Program-made: the position numbers and the translations under genes | Shown here: one piece after another, positions 42,301 through 46,856 of the stretch | How the letters are laid out: each line of letters starts with the position of its first letter | Position numbering within the stretch: the first letter of the stretch is position 1 | Source: Panopea generosa | Lineage: Eukaryota; Mollusca; Bivalvia; Adapedonta; Hiatellidae | Reading direction: 5' to 3' | Length of the DNA stretch: 64,000 nucleotides | Assembly: GCA_029582155.1 (NCBI GenBank) | Contig: CM055907.1 | Span: forward strand, 28,412,432 to 28,476,431 | Notes under the pieces: generated by a model | Told to the model about the DNA's origin: nothing | Seen by the model: only the letters and a program-made list of their open reading frames with translations | The model's database searches: none

Positions 42301-44048
42301 ACTATCGCAATGTCTTTATTAGCCATTCCGCAATATAGTTGTAGATTGTGCACAATTCAATATGCTTTGAATTAAAGCTGACAAAATAGCATCAAATCCA
42401 TTCAAATTAATCTAATATTGAGTTTCATTCCAGTTTACATATTATACCAAACCTGCAACATGTGATAAAAATGAAGTTTACATTAAGGCCATAATAAATT
42501 TATAGCTAGATTATCATTCCCGCCCGCCCCCTAATTTTCATGCTGCACAAACTTTTTTTATTTTCATAAAAAATATTTTAAAAATTAAAAAAACATCAAA
42601 CATTTTAAAAATAAAAATCCTACCGCCCTCTCCGTTTTTAAGAAAGATATGGATGACAATCTAGCAAGTAATTTATAATGGCCTAATAAGGACAATATTG
42701 CATTTTCCTTTTAAAAATAAACTGGAAAACTGAGTCGGTATTTTTCTTACTTTATCAAATATTTTTCATTACAGTAATAAGTTTGGGATTTATTCAGAGT
42801 GTAGTAAAAATGGCCCATTCTATTTTTATTTTTTTATAATTATGTGTTTTTTAACTGGTTCAAATAAAAAAAAGAAGAATAAAGAATATTTCATGATTAA
42901 CTTTAATCAATTGAGGTGTGAATACTTTAATTACAGGGTTCAACATTAACCCACGTCCAATCGACAAAGTCTAGTATATACTTGGTCCTGTCATGTTCTA
43001 CTGGAGTGTAGGTAGCCCGACTGGTCATGTTAAATAAAAATTAAGAAATCAGTTAAAAAGCACCAAAACCTGAGCTGATAATGTTTTTCATTGGATCAAT
43101 TAAATGCACCTGTCGACAAGCATGTAATAATATTGATTATTGATAATTTGTAGCATTATAGCAAACTCGAAAACACATTAAGTGGAATTACTAAGCGACC
43201 CAAACTAAGCGGCATAACTCTAACGATACAATATGTTAAGCGGCGTAACTCTTCTGGGTATGATCGTCTTCAGTTATTTCCATTCTATATTTTACGACAT
43301 TAGAAGACCAATGTACAATTTATTGAAATAGAAAAACTTATGTGAAAACTCTGATTGTGACCAACTTTCAGTACCATGTCCGGAGTCGAAGTTACAAGTT
43401 TGGTCAGGTCTAGTAGTTTTATTTTACTGAGTTACTAGCCCGGTGGTCTAGTGGAAAAAAGTAAATGTTAAACCCTGAATAAGTGAATTTTTTTATACTT
43501 GGTTCAAGTCGTTAGCTAGTTTAATCGGTGTACATTGACTGTAAATCATTTATTCTGTTCCCATTGGGAATTCAGTGGTGGGTTGGAAAGAGCGCAGAGG
43601 CCGGTTTTCATTCTAATCTTTTTTTTCTGTTATTGTTCACAAATGTTTTGTTAACACATTGTATATATATTCAGAAATAAAATATGTTTAAACTAAGCTA
43701 GACAGCTAGAGGCAGATCTTGAAACAAACACTTCACAGTTTTGGCCGACATTTGCTGGTCTGATATATCATTCCAGTCTCTCTGTTCTGTAAATAAACTC
43801 AAATAAAATAGTTGAAGTAAAAAGGTTTTTAAGAATAGGCCACTGTACACGCGTTTCTTACAGGGGAATGTTCATTTCAAAAAGTTACCCCACCCACCAA
43901 TTGTTTGACAAGTGCTTGTTTATGATTGAATTTTGCTTACTTCATCTTCTAATGTCTTATTTTCGACATTAGCCACTGGCATACTTAGCCCTTCGTCCCA
44001 TTCTATCTCGCTCAGAATACTATTATTGTCTCTGCTTCCTCGACTCAT
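15291..44048 (-). CDS. CCDC39: CCDC39, axonemal coiled-coil protein (complete, 21 exons)
   Basis: Joining 21 coding exons at GT-AG sites gives an uninterrupted 2,844-nt frame, 947 residues plus stop, against about 940 in vertebrates. The family is known to work with CCDC40 as the 96-nm ruler on ciliary doublet microtubules, positioning inner dynein arms and the nexin-dynein regulatory complex. Landmarks collinear with the vertebrate protein are [18 protein letters not shown] near the start, [14 protein letters not shown] (about 144-157), [17 protein letters not shown] (about 225-241), [17 protein letters not shown] (about 656-672), [19 protein letters not shown] (from 673), [13 protein letters not shown] and a Ser/Arg-rich tail (about 870-947). 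Residues 30-850 are nearly all heptad-like, charged coiled coil. Coding exons span 28.8 kb because introns are full of repeats. The start at 44048 is chosen by homology, although an in-frame ATG lies upstream at 44231. No frameshift or stop was found. Confidence 0.97.
15512..15718 (+). mobile_element. SINE family 2 in CCDC39 intron 20
   Basis: tRNA-like head (CATGGTCAATTGGTAGAGCA), middle AGTGCCCTTGAACAAGACAC and tail TTTCACAATCAATGTAAAAC. It is antisense to CCDC39. Confidence 0.75.
16120..16225 (-). mobile_element. SINE head fragment (Leu/Ser-like) in intron 20
   Basis: The minus strand reads GGGTCTTCCGTGGTCTTGTG, then GTCACAGACACTG and a degraded box B (GGTTGTGGATTTGAGCC). It lies in sense with CCDC39. 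The rest of intron 20 (15389-16625) is AT-rich with no recognised feature. Confidence 0.6.
16626..16767 (-). CDS. CCDC39: CCDC39 exon 20
   Basis: 142 nt, residues 869-915 plus one base of 916. Ser/Gly-rich ([17 protein letters not shown]), it begins the low-complexity tail after the coiled coil. The donor is TTTGGAG|GTAAAT. Confidence 0.93.
16857..17140 (+). mobile_element. Non-autonomous element copy in intron 19
   Basis: Closely similar to 10888-11178: AACAAGAGTTGTTAGAAGAC ... AAGCTCGCC at the left and GTCCCGGCGAGCTAAAA at the right. It is antisense to CCDC39. The 125-codon plus ORF and 151-codon minus ORF here are repeat translations. Confidence 0.75.
17500..18005. repeat. Diverged dispersed repeats in intron 19
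   Basis: Two degenerate copies of a unit containing TATTAATAACCAAATTTTGC, CAGTT and TACAACTACTGTGTAAGTTT occupy about 17500-17790. A degraded copy of the AGCTCGCC element, whose left end reads AAAGCTCACC, follows to about 18000. Confidence 0.55.
18103..18305. mobile_element. TTAA-flanked MITE (piggyBac-type ends) in intron 19
   Basis: TTAA at 18103-18106 and 18302-18305 flank inverted ends. The left end is CCCTTTACTTCATATAGATG and the right end, reverse complemented, is CCTTTTACTCTATAGATAC. A TTAA target and CCCTTT-type ends are characteristic of piggyBac-like elements. Just inside the left end is one copy of GCCTTTGGACACCTTTAATA, the unit that is amplified in the related element at 53831-54320. 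No transposase is present. Confidence 0.65.
18525..18641 (-). CDS. CCDC39: CCDC39 exon 19
   Basis: 117 nt, residues 830-868, phase 0 at both ends. It encodes [20 protein letters not shown] ... VHMYFSQ, the last helical segment before the Ser-rich tail. It corresponds to the human segment ending near LQTYFQQ. Confidence 0.95.
19190..19300 (+). mobile_element. SINE head (Leu/Ser-like) in intron 18
   Basis: CTGTGGCCATTTGGTCGGAG serves as a degenerate box A and GTTGTGAGTTTGAGCTC as box B, spaced as in the other Leu/Ser-type heads. Confidence 0.6.
19427..19489 (-). CDS. CCDC39: CCDC39 exon 18
   Basis: 63 nt, residues 809-829 ([21 protein letters not shown]), phase 0. The donor is GAG|GTATGA and the acceptor TTGTTTACAG. 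Confidence 0.94.
19610..19856 (-). mobile_element. SINE family 1 in intron 17 (well-preserved promoter boxes)
   Basis: The minus strand head has GTTAAGTTGGTAGTCTCGTC (box A-like) and GAGTTCGAATCCC (consensus box B). The body carries ACTTTCCCAC-type and GGGATTGCTCGAGTACTAG sequence and ends in the GGCATAAAAATGGC motif. It has the best conserved box B of the copies in the window. Confidence 0.8.
20545..20613 (-). CDS. CCDC39: CCDC39 exon 17
   Basis: 69 nt, residues 786-808. [20 protein letters not shown] then AKQ, aligned with the human LSKETEEQKPKLERVTKQ segment. Confidence 0.95.
20755..21003 (+). mobile_element. SINE family 1 in intron 16
   Basis: The body has ATGGGAAAGTTATCAGTTAC, AGGAGATGGGTGTGCTTGAA, GTTAACTGATCATCTGTTAG and GATGGCATAAAAGTTATGC. 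The head is degraded (box B reads AAGTCTGAACC). Confidence 0.75.
21175..21353 (-). CDS. CCDC39: CCDC39 exon 16
   Basis: 179 nt, residues 726(split)-785. It contains [19 protein letters not shown] and [12 protein letters not shown], one of the most conserved parts of the family. The donor is AAAAAG|GTACTG. Confidence 0.96.
21472..21612 (-). mobile_element. SINE family 2 in intron 15
   Basis: CCTTCCTGGGTAGAACCAGT at the left and, on the minus strand, GCATGTGGTTCAGTGGTACA as tRNA-like head at the right. Confidence 0.7.
21815..21974 (-). CDS. CCDC39: CCDC39 exon 15
   Basis: 160 nt, residues 673-725 plus one base of 726. [20 protein letters not shown], then [13 protein letters not shown], is nearly identical to the vertebrate sequence. 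Confidence 0.97.
22085..22440. repeat. 38-bp minisatellite in intron 14
   Basis: About nine copies of CATATATTACAATTGTACCA followed by GTTTTTATTACATTATGC. The overlapping plus-strand ORFs ([18 protein letters not shown]) exist because 38 bp is not a multiple of three and no frame has a stop. Confidence 0.9.
22490..22580. repeat. 17-bp tandem repeat in intron 14
   Basis: Five copies of AGTCCAAATCCATATAA or close variants, next to a degraded SINE body (about 22580-22730, minus) with the TGAGTAGATCCACCATCC and GACCAGTAAGTGACC motifs. Confidence 0.75.
22780..22855 (-). CDS. CCDC39: CCDC39 exon 14
   Basis: 76 nt, residues 647(split)-672. [20 protein letters not shown] then YYVIK; the PPEGEEE block is diagnostic of CCDC39. 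Confidence 0.97.
23040..23210 (-). mobile_element. SINE (Leu/Ser-like head) in intron 13
   Basis: The minus strand reads GGTCTTCCATGACTCAGTGG then TCCAAGGCACTGTGTCATTA, the same head that is duplicated within the 2.75-6.6 kb array units. The body reads TGGAAGGATGGAAGCCCTAC. Confidence 0.7.
23293..23432 (-). CDS. CCDC39: CCDC39 exon 13
   Basis: 140 nt, residues 601-646 plus two bases of Arg647. [20 protein letters not shown] ... [17 protein letters not shown]. Confidence 0.96.
24082..24336 (-). CDS. CCDC39: CCDC39 exon 12
   Basis: 255 nt, the largest exon, residues 516-600. It includes [20 protein letters not shown] and [17 protein letters not shown]. The donor is GACA|GTGAGT. Confidence 0.96.
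24636..24800 (-). CDS. CCDC39: CCDC39 exon 11
   Basis: 165 nt, residues 461-515. [20 protein letters not shown] ... LTLQLKRLQ, matching the human DFHIQQVERRMSRLKGE segment. Confidence 0.96.
24872..25055 (+). mobile_element. SINE family 1 in intron 10
   Basis: Head GCATGATTAGCTCAGCCATT, then GTGTGTCTGACTATCAATCC, and body CTCACTGCTGATTCAAGTGG, AAAGTTATCAGC and GGTGTGCTTAAGTACTGG. The rest of intron 10 (25056-25735) shows nothing recognisable. Confidence 0.75.
25736..25825 (-). CDS. CCDC39: CCDC39 exon 10
   Basis: 90 nt, residues 431-460. [20 protein letters not shown] then [10 protein letters not shown], collinear with human LKQQEIMYSQDF. Confidence 0.96.
26113..26350 (-). CDS. CCDC39: CCDC39 exon 9
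   Basis: 238 nt, residues 351(split)-430. It contains [20 protein letters not shown] and [19 protein letters not shown]. The acceptor GTTGGTCAATAG has a weak pyrimidine tract, but the frame and homology continue exactly. Confidence 0.95.
26970..28590. repeat. 67-bp satellite array in CCDC39 intron 8
   Basis: About 24 tandem copies of CATTACTAAATAAACAAGGC, CCGGGAGTATTGCAAGCAAA, AGTCCCCTACCAGTATAGCA and CATCAGA. Divergence is low (a few substitutions per unit). Variants are CCCAGGTGT against CCCGGGAGT, and CAGACATAAC against CAGACATTAC. On the transcript strand each unit has ACTGGTAGGGG. The rest of intron 8 holds nothing recognised. Confidence 0.95.
28997..29100 (-). CDS. CCDC39: CCDC39 exon 8
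   Basis: 104 nt, residues 317-350 plus two bases of Arg351. [20 protein letters not shown] ... KKDVVDKEN. The donor is ACAG|GTCAGT. Confidence 0.95.
29101..29979 (-). other. CCDC39 intron 7, no recognised element
   Basis: 879 nt. An AT-rich stretch at 29480-29570 has repeated ATATTAC and ATTGCAAT motifs. No known repeat family was recognised with confidence. Confidence 0.4.
29980..30171 (-). CDS. CCDC39: CCDC39 exon 7
   Basis: 192 nt, residues 253-316. [20 protein letters not shown] then [15 protein letters not shown], aligned with the human KEKIKFLESEIGNNTEFEKR segment. It is more GC-rich than its surroundings. Confidence 0.96.
30445..30573 (-). CDS. CCDC39: CCDC39 exon 6
   Basis: 129 nt, residues 210-252. 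[20 protein letters not shown] is diagnostic. It follows the 7.8-kb intron 5. The acceptor reads TATCGTTGTCATGACAG. Confidence 0.96.
30745..30860 (-). mobile_element. SINE family 2 fragment in intron 5
   Basis: TCTTCCTGGGTAGAACCAGT then GCTCAAGAACACTACATATA and GCCGTGGCG, as in the copy near 40.15 kb. Confidence 0.65.
31306..38404 (-). repeat. 7.1-kb array of an exon 5/5' splice-site junction unit
   Basis: About 71 copies (counted by eye from CATGATCAAACTTA) of an 81-bp unit, interspersed with many 26-bp subunits. On the CCDC39 sense strand the long unit is about 40 nt homologous to the end of exon 5 (TTTGATCATGAAACAACAGA, then CACACTCACTGCTCAG), the donor GTATCTATCATTATCATACT, then GGTAATTGTGGGTCGCATGG and TTAAG. 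The 26-bp subunit is GCTCAGGTATCTATCATTAT plus CATACT, the donor alone. The array runs without a break into genuine exon 5 at 38405. 81 = 3 x 27, so units stay open in the exon frame ([11 protein letters not shown] then [16 protein letters not shown]), whereas a 26-bp subunit shifts frame. Divergence is only a few per cent, suggesting recent or homogenised expansion. Many ORFs on both strands here are repeat translations. Confidence 0.97.
38405..38497 (-). CDS. CCDC39: CCDC39 exon 5 (source of the intronic array)
   Basis: 93 nt, residues 179-209, [20 protein letters not shown] then [11 protein letters not shown]. It matches the human LTLQLERLTLECNQKRKIL segment, so this copy is the real exon. 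The donor CAG|GTATCT has mismatches to consensus at +4 and +5. The next 26 nt downstream already repeat GCTCAGGTATCT, so competing donors start at once. Confidence 0.95.
38945..39135 (-). mobile_element. SINE family 1 fragment in intron 4
   Basis: Reverse-orientation body: TTAACAGATGATCAGTAGAC, TAACCAGTACTTGAGAACAC, CTAATAACTTTCCCACTTGA and GTGAGAGATGAATGACAATG. The rest of intron 4 (38498-39649) is unremarkable AT-rich DNA. Confidence 0.75.
39650..39808 (-). CDS. CCDC39: CCDC39 exon 4
   Basis: 159 nt, residues 126-178. [20 protein letters not shown], then [17 protein letters not shown]; the [14 protein letters not shown] block is almost invariant in the family. Confidence 0.97.
39890..40240 (-). 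mobile_element. SINE-like composite in intron 3
   Basis: Right part: AAGTGTCTGGCTCAAGGACG, CCACACATAGCCGTGGCAAA, GGATCGAACCAGTGACC (box B complement) and CAACCACTGGACCAC. Left part: a separate tRNA-like segment, GGTGGTGTAGTGGATAGATA, followed by CCAGTACTGGTGC. Confidence 0.6.
40394..40540 (-). CDS. CCDC39: CCDC39 exon 3
   Basis: 147 nt, residues 77-125. [20 protein letters not shown] then [17 protein letters not shown], collinear with human HFKAIAQRELGRVKDEIQRL. Confidence 0.96.
40848..40967 (-). CDS. CCDC39: CCDC39 exon 2
   Basis: 120 nt, residues 37-76. [20 protein letters not shown] then [20 protein letters not shown], aligned with the human LREYEERINSMTSHFKNVKQ segment. Confidence 0.96.
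40968..43940 (-). other. CCDC39 intron 1: one SINE, otherwise unrecognised
   Basis: A SINE with Leu/Ser-like features lies at about 41605-41815 (minus; TGGTGGAGGAAGACCTCAGA and the box B complement GACTTGAACCTATGACC). A tRNA-like fragment AGCCCGGTGGTCTAGTGG is at about 43437. I searched here for the missing acyltransferase exon and found none. There is nothing else to report. Confidence 0.5.
43941..44048 (-). CDS. CCDC39: CCDC39 exon 1 (start codon)
   Basis: 108 nt, residues 1-36. [20 protein letters not shown] then [16 protein letters not shown]. The (E/H)W(D/E)(D/E)G...PVANxENKxLED pattern is the conserved N terminus of the family. The donor is GATGAA|GTAAGC. Confidence 0.95.
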
Positions 44049-44300
44049 CTTTTTTATTTGAAGTTTGTTTTTAAATTCGTGCGATGTCCGACATTTGTTT
44101 CTGTATTGCTCTGGATACAAAGTACCCGTATGTAAATATTGTGAAGGGAAATAACTCTGCAGTATGGAATCTCGCAATCGGTAAAGTACGGGATTTAGTA
44201 TTTTAGCGAGGAAGATGCGGCACCTCCACATAAAGAGCGGATTTTATCAAGAGCGTAATATTTTCATAAATGAAGATTTTGTGCCAGCGCCATAAAATGT
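44049..44300 (-). promoter_or_regulatory. CCDC39 5' UTR / putative promoter region
   Basis: On the minus strand the CCDC39 frame stays open upstream to an in-frame ATG at 44231 (61 extra codons: MWRCRIFLAKILNPV...). Those codons are not conserved, so this is probably 5' UTR. A forkhead-like TATTTAC on the minus strand (44138-44132), about 84 nt upstream of the start, would fit FOXJ1 control of ciliary genes, but such a heptamer is weak evidence. No RFX X-box was seen. Confidence 0.3.
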
Positions 44301-44404
44301 TTTAAAATTGTTAGTTATGATGGATGCAGTTTATACAGTATAAGGTTCTCAGAGATGACGTAAGTGTTACTTTTAAAACTATGTACATTTTGATGATGGT
44401 TTAC

Positions 44405-44865
44405 AGGTGGAGAATGGGGGTAAGGACAGCTACAGGGATAAGGGTTTTAAAACCGCCTCGTGTATAAAGGTTTGGAGTATGTTCCATTATATAAGTGCTC
44501 TGGAGTAGAATGAGTATTTGTAAGTGTCTTTTGATGTCTGAATATGTTTGTAACAGTGGATATTGCTAAGTTTAGATCTGAAGTCAACGGGGACTAGTAG
44601 GTTATCCGGCGGGTTGATAGCTACTACATGGTGTATTATTTTAAGTGTGATTGGGTTTTGCAGGTTTCAACAGTGGGCCAGTTTAAGATTTTTAACATGT
44701 TAGTTACAGAGCTTGTGTTATGATATTGGCGCGAAACGAATCTGGCGGCACGTCGTTGTACTTTTTCAATTTGATTTATTTGAGTTTTGGTGTGAGGGTC
44801 CCAAACAGTGTTTTGGTCGGACAAGTGCCTTGTATGCATGTTACTTGAAAACGTACACATAAAAT
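44405..44865 (-). pseudogene. Decayed LINE reverse transcriptase C terminus
   Basis: In the minus frames, TVWDPHTKTQINQIEKVQRR then AARFVSRQY is the typical C-terminal RT segment of non-LTR retrotransposons (VWDPhTkxxIxxIEkVQRRAARFV). Continuing with a frameshift, ITLKIIHHVVAINPPDN ... YKYSFYSRALI*WN matches the usual terminal pattern, with an in-frame stop. At least two frameshifts and one stop show that it is dead. It lies between the 5' end of CCDC39 and the acyltransferase gene. Confidence 0.75.
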
Positions 44866-44945
44866 ATTGATTTATTTAAAGACTTATATCTAAAAAATTT
44901 GAACATCTTAAATTTCAACATGAAAAGGGTTCGGCCACTGCACAC

Positions 44946-45000
44946 GCACATGAGTGAGTGAGTGAGTGAGTGAGTGAGTGAGTGAGTGAGTGAGTGAGTG
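44946..45000. repeat. (GTGA)n microsatellite at gap edge
   Basis: At least 13 GTGA tetramers run straight into the N gap, the likely cause of the assembly break. Confidence 0.95.
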
Positions 45001-45500
45001 NNNNNNNNNNNNNNNNNNNNNNNNNNNNNNNNNNNNNNNNNNNNNNNNNNNNNNNNNNNNNNNNNNNNNNNNNNNNNNNNNNNNNNNNNNNNNNNNNNNN
45101 NNNNNNNNNNNNNNNNNNNNNNNNNNNNNNNNNNNNNNNNNNNNNNNNNNNNNNNNNNNNNNNNNNNNNNNNNNNNNNNNNNNNNNNNNNNNNNNNNNNN
45201 NNNNNNNNNNNNNNNNNNNNNNNNNNNNNNNNNNNNNNNNNNNNNNNNNNNNNNNNNNNNNNNNNNNNNNNNNNNNNNNNNNNNNNNNNNNNNNNNNNNN
45301 NNNNNNNNNNNNNNNNNNNNNNNNNNNNNNNNNNNNNNNNNNNNNNNNNNNNNNNNNNNNNNNNNNNNNNNNNNNNNNNNNNNNNNNNNNNNNNNNNNNN
45401 NNNNNNNNNNNNNNNNNNNNNNNNNNNNNNNNNNNNNNNNNNNNNNNNNNNNNNNNNNNNNNNNNNNNNNNNNNNNNNNNNNNNNNNNNNNNNNNNNNNN
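45001..45500. other. Assembly gap (500 N)
   Basis: Exactly 500 N, a conventional placeholder, so the true length is unknown. Tandem repeats lie on both sides. The unseen last exon of the acyltransferase may lie inside. Confidence 0.99.
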
Positions 45501-46560
45501 AGTACTGTATGTTGTTTCTTAGGTACTGTGTGTTGTTTCCTAAGAAGAACCAGTACTGTGTGTGGTTTCGTTAGGAGAACCAGAACTGTGTGTTGTTTCC
45601 TGGGTTGAACCAGTTCTGTGTGTTGTTTCCTTGGTAGAATCAGTACTGTGTGTTGTTTCCTTGGTAGAACAAGTACCGTGTGTTGTGTCCTGGGTAAAAC
45701 CAATTTTATGTGTTGTTTATTGGGTAGAACCAGTACTGTGTTGTTTCCTATGTAGAACCAGTACTATGTGTTGGCCCCTAGGTAGAACCAGTACTGTGTG
45801 TTGTTTCCTGGGTTGAACCAGTACTGTGTGTTGTTTCTTGGGTAGAACCAGTTATGTGTGTTGTTTCTAAGGTAGAACCAGTACTTGTGTTGTTTCCTGA
45901 GTAGAACCAGTACTGTGTGTTGTTTCCTGGGTAGAACCAGCACTGTGTGTTGTTTCCTGAGTAGATGAGTTGAACGAGAACTGTGTGTTGTTTCCTGGGT
46001 AGAAACAGTACTGTGTTGTTTCCTTGGTAGAACGAGTACTGTGTGTTGTTTCCTTGGTAGAACCAGTACTGTGTGTTGTTTCCTATGTAGAACCAGTACT
46101 GTGTGTTGTTTCCTTGGTAAAACCAGTACTTTGTGTTATTTCCTATGTAGAACCAGTACTGTGTGTTGTTTCCTAGGTAGAACCAGTACTGTATGCTGTT
46201 TCTGGGGTAGAATCAGTACTTTGTTGATTCCTAGGCAGAACCAGTACTGTGTGTTTTTCATAGCTAATACCAGTACTGCGTGTTGTTACTTATGTAGAAC
46301 CAGTACTGTGTGTTGTTTCCTGGGTAAAATAAGTACTGTTTGTTGTTTCCTATGTAGATTTATTACTCTGTGTGTGTCGTTTCCTAGGTTGAACCAGTAC
46401 TGTGTGTTGTTTCCTGGATAGAACCAGTACTGTGTGTTGTATCCTTGGTAGAACAAGTACTGTTTTTGTGTTGTTTCCTAAGTAGAACCAGTCATGTCTG
46501 TTGTTTCCTAGGACGAACCAGTACTGTGTGTTGTTTCCTAGGTAACCAATACCTCGTATT
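45501..46560. repeat. ~29-bp minisatellite with SINE core GTAGAACCAGTACT
   Basis: About 36 degenerate copies of GGTAGAACCAGTACTGTGTG then TTGTTTCCT, 26-30 bp each. The core TGGGTAGAACCAGTACT is identical to the 3' part of the family 2 SINEs in this window, and a tRNA-like head (46560-46645) adjoins on the right. The array therefore looks like an amplified SINE tail. The ORFs across it are repeat translations. Confidence 0.9.
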
Positions 46561-46645
46561 GTTTTGAGAGGCCATCAGGTGAAATAGAGGATCGAACCCA
46601 CATCCTCTCATGTGAGCAGCCAACTACCATATAGTTGCCTCAAGA
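46560..46645 (-). mobile_element. SINE head abutting the minisatellite
   Basis: The minus strand reads AGGCAACTATATGGTAGTTG, then GGATGTGGGTTCGATCC, a good box B. It lies just 3' of the acyltransferase exon 3 donor. Confidence 0.65.
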
Positions 46646-46653
46646 TCACTTAC

Positions 46654-46856
46654 CCACAGTATTGAGTGGTTTTCTGTGAGGCATGATCCCAAATGTGTAG
46701 TTAAATACACCTCTGCCCTTGAAAATAGGTGGGGAGAATCCAAAAACCTTGTGGGTAAGGAAGAGCTGCAGATTCTTCAAAAATGAACCATCTGGGTTGC
46801 TTATCTGGTCATAGATCTCCAGCTCCCCAAAGGAGAACACAGGCACCAAAGATGCT
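46654..46856 (-). CDS. Acyltransferase exon 3
   Basis: 203 nt, about residues 220-287. ASLVPVFSFGELEIYDQISN ... PPIFKGRGVFNYTFGIMPHR, then KPLNTV plus one base. The acceptor is TTCTCTTTGCAG and the donor GTGG|GTAAGT. Phase 1 at the end fits the usual TVVG continuation in the missing exon. Confidence 0.93.

Noticed and set aside
40968-43940. Search for the missing acyltransferase exon inside CCDC39 intron 1
   Set aside because: No minus-strand segment with a PT.EQI..LH..Y pattern next to a splice acceptor was found.
44049-44300. RFX X-box in the CCDC39 promoter
   Set aside because: No GTNRCC..RGYAAC-like pair seen. Only a generic forkhead-like heptamer is present.
44915-45703. ORFs of 174-262 codons across 45001-45500
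   Set aside because: They consist mostly of N.
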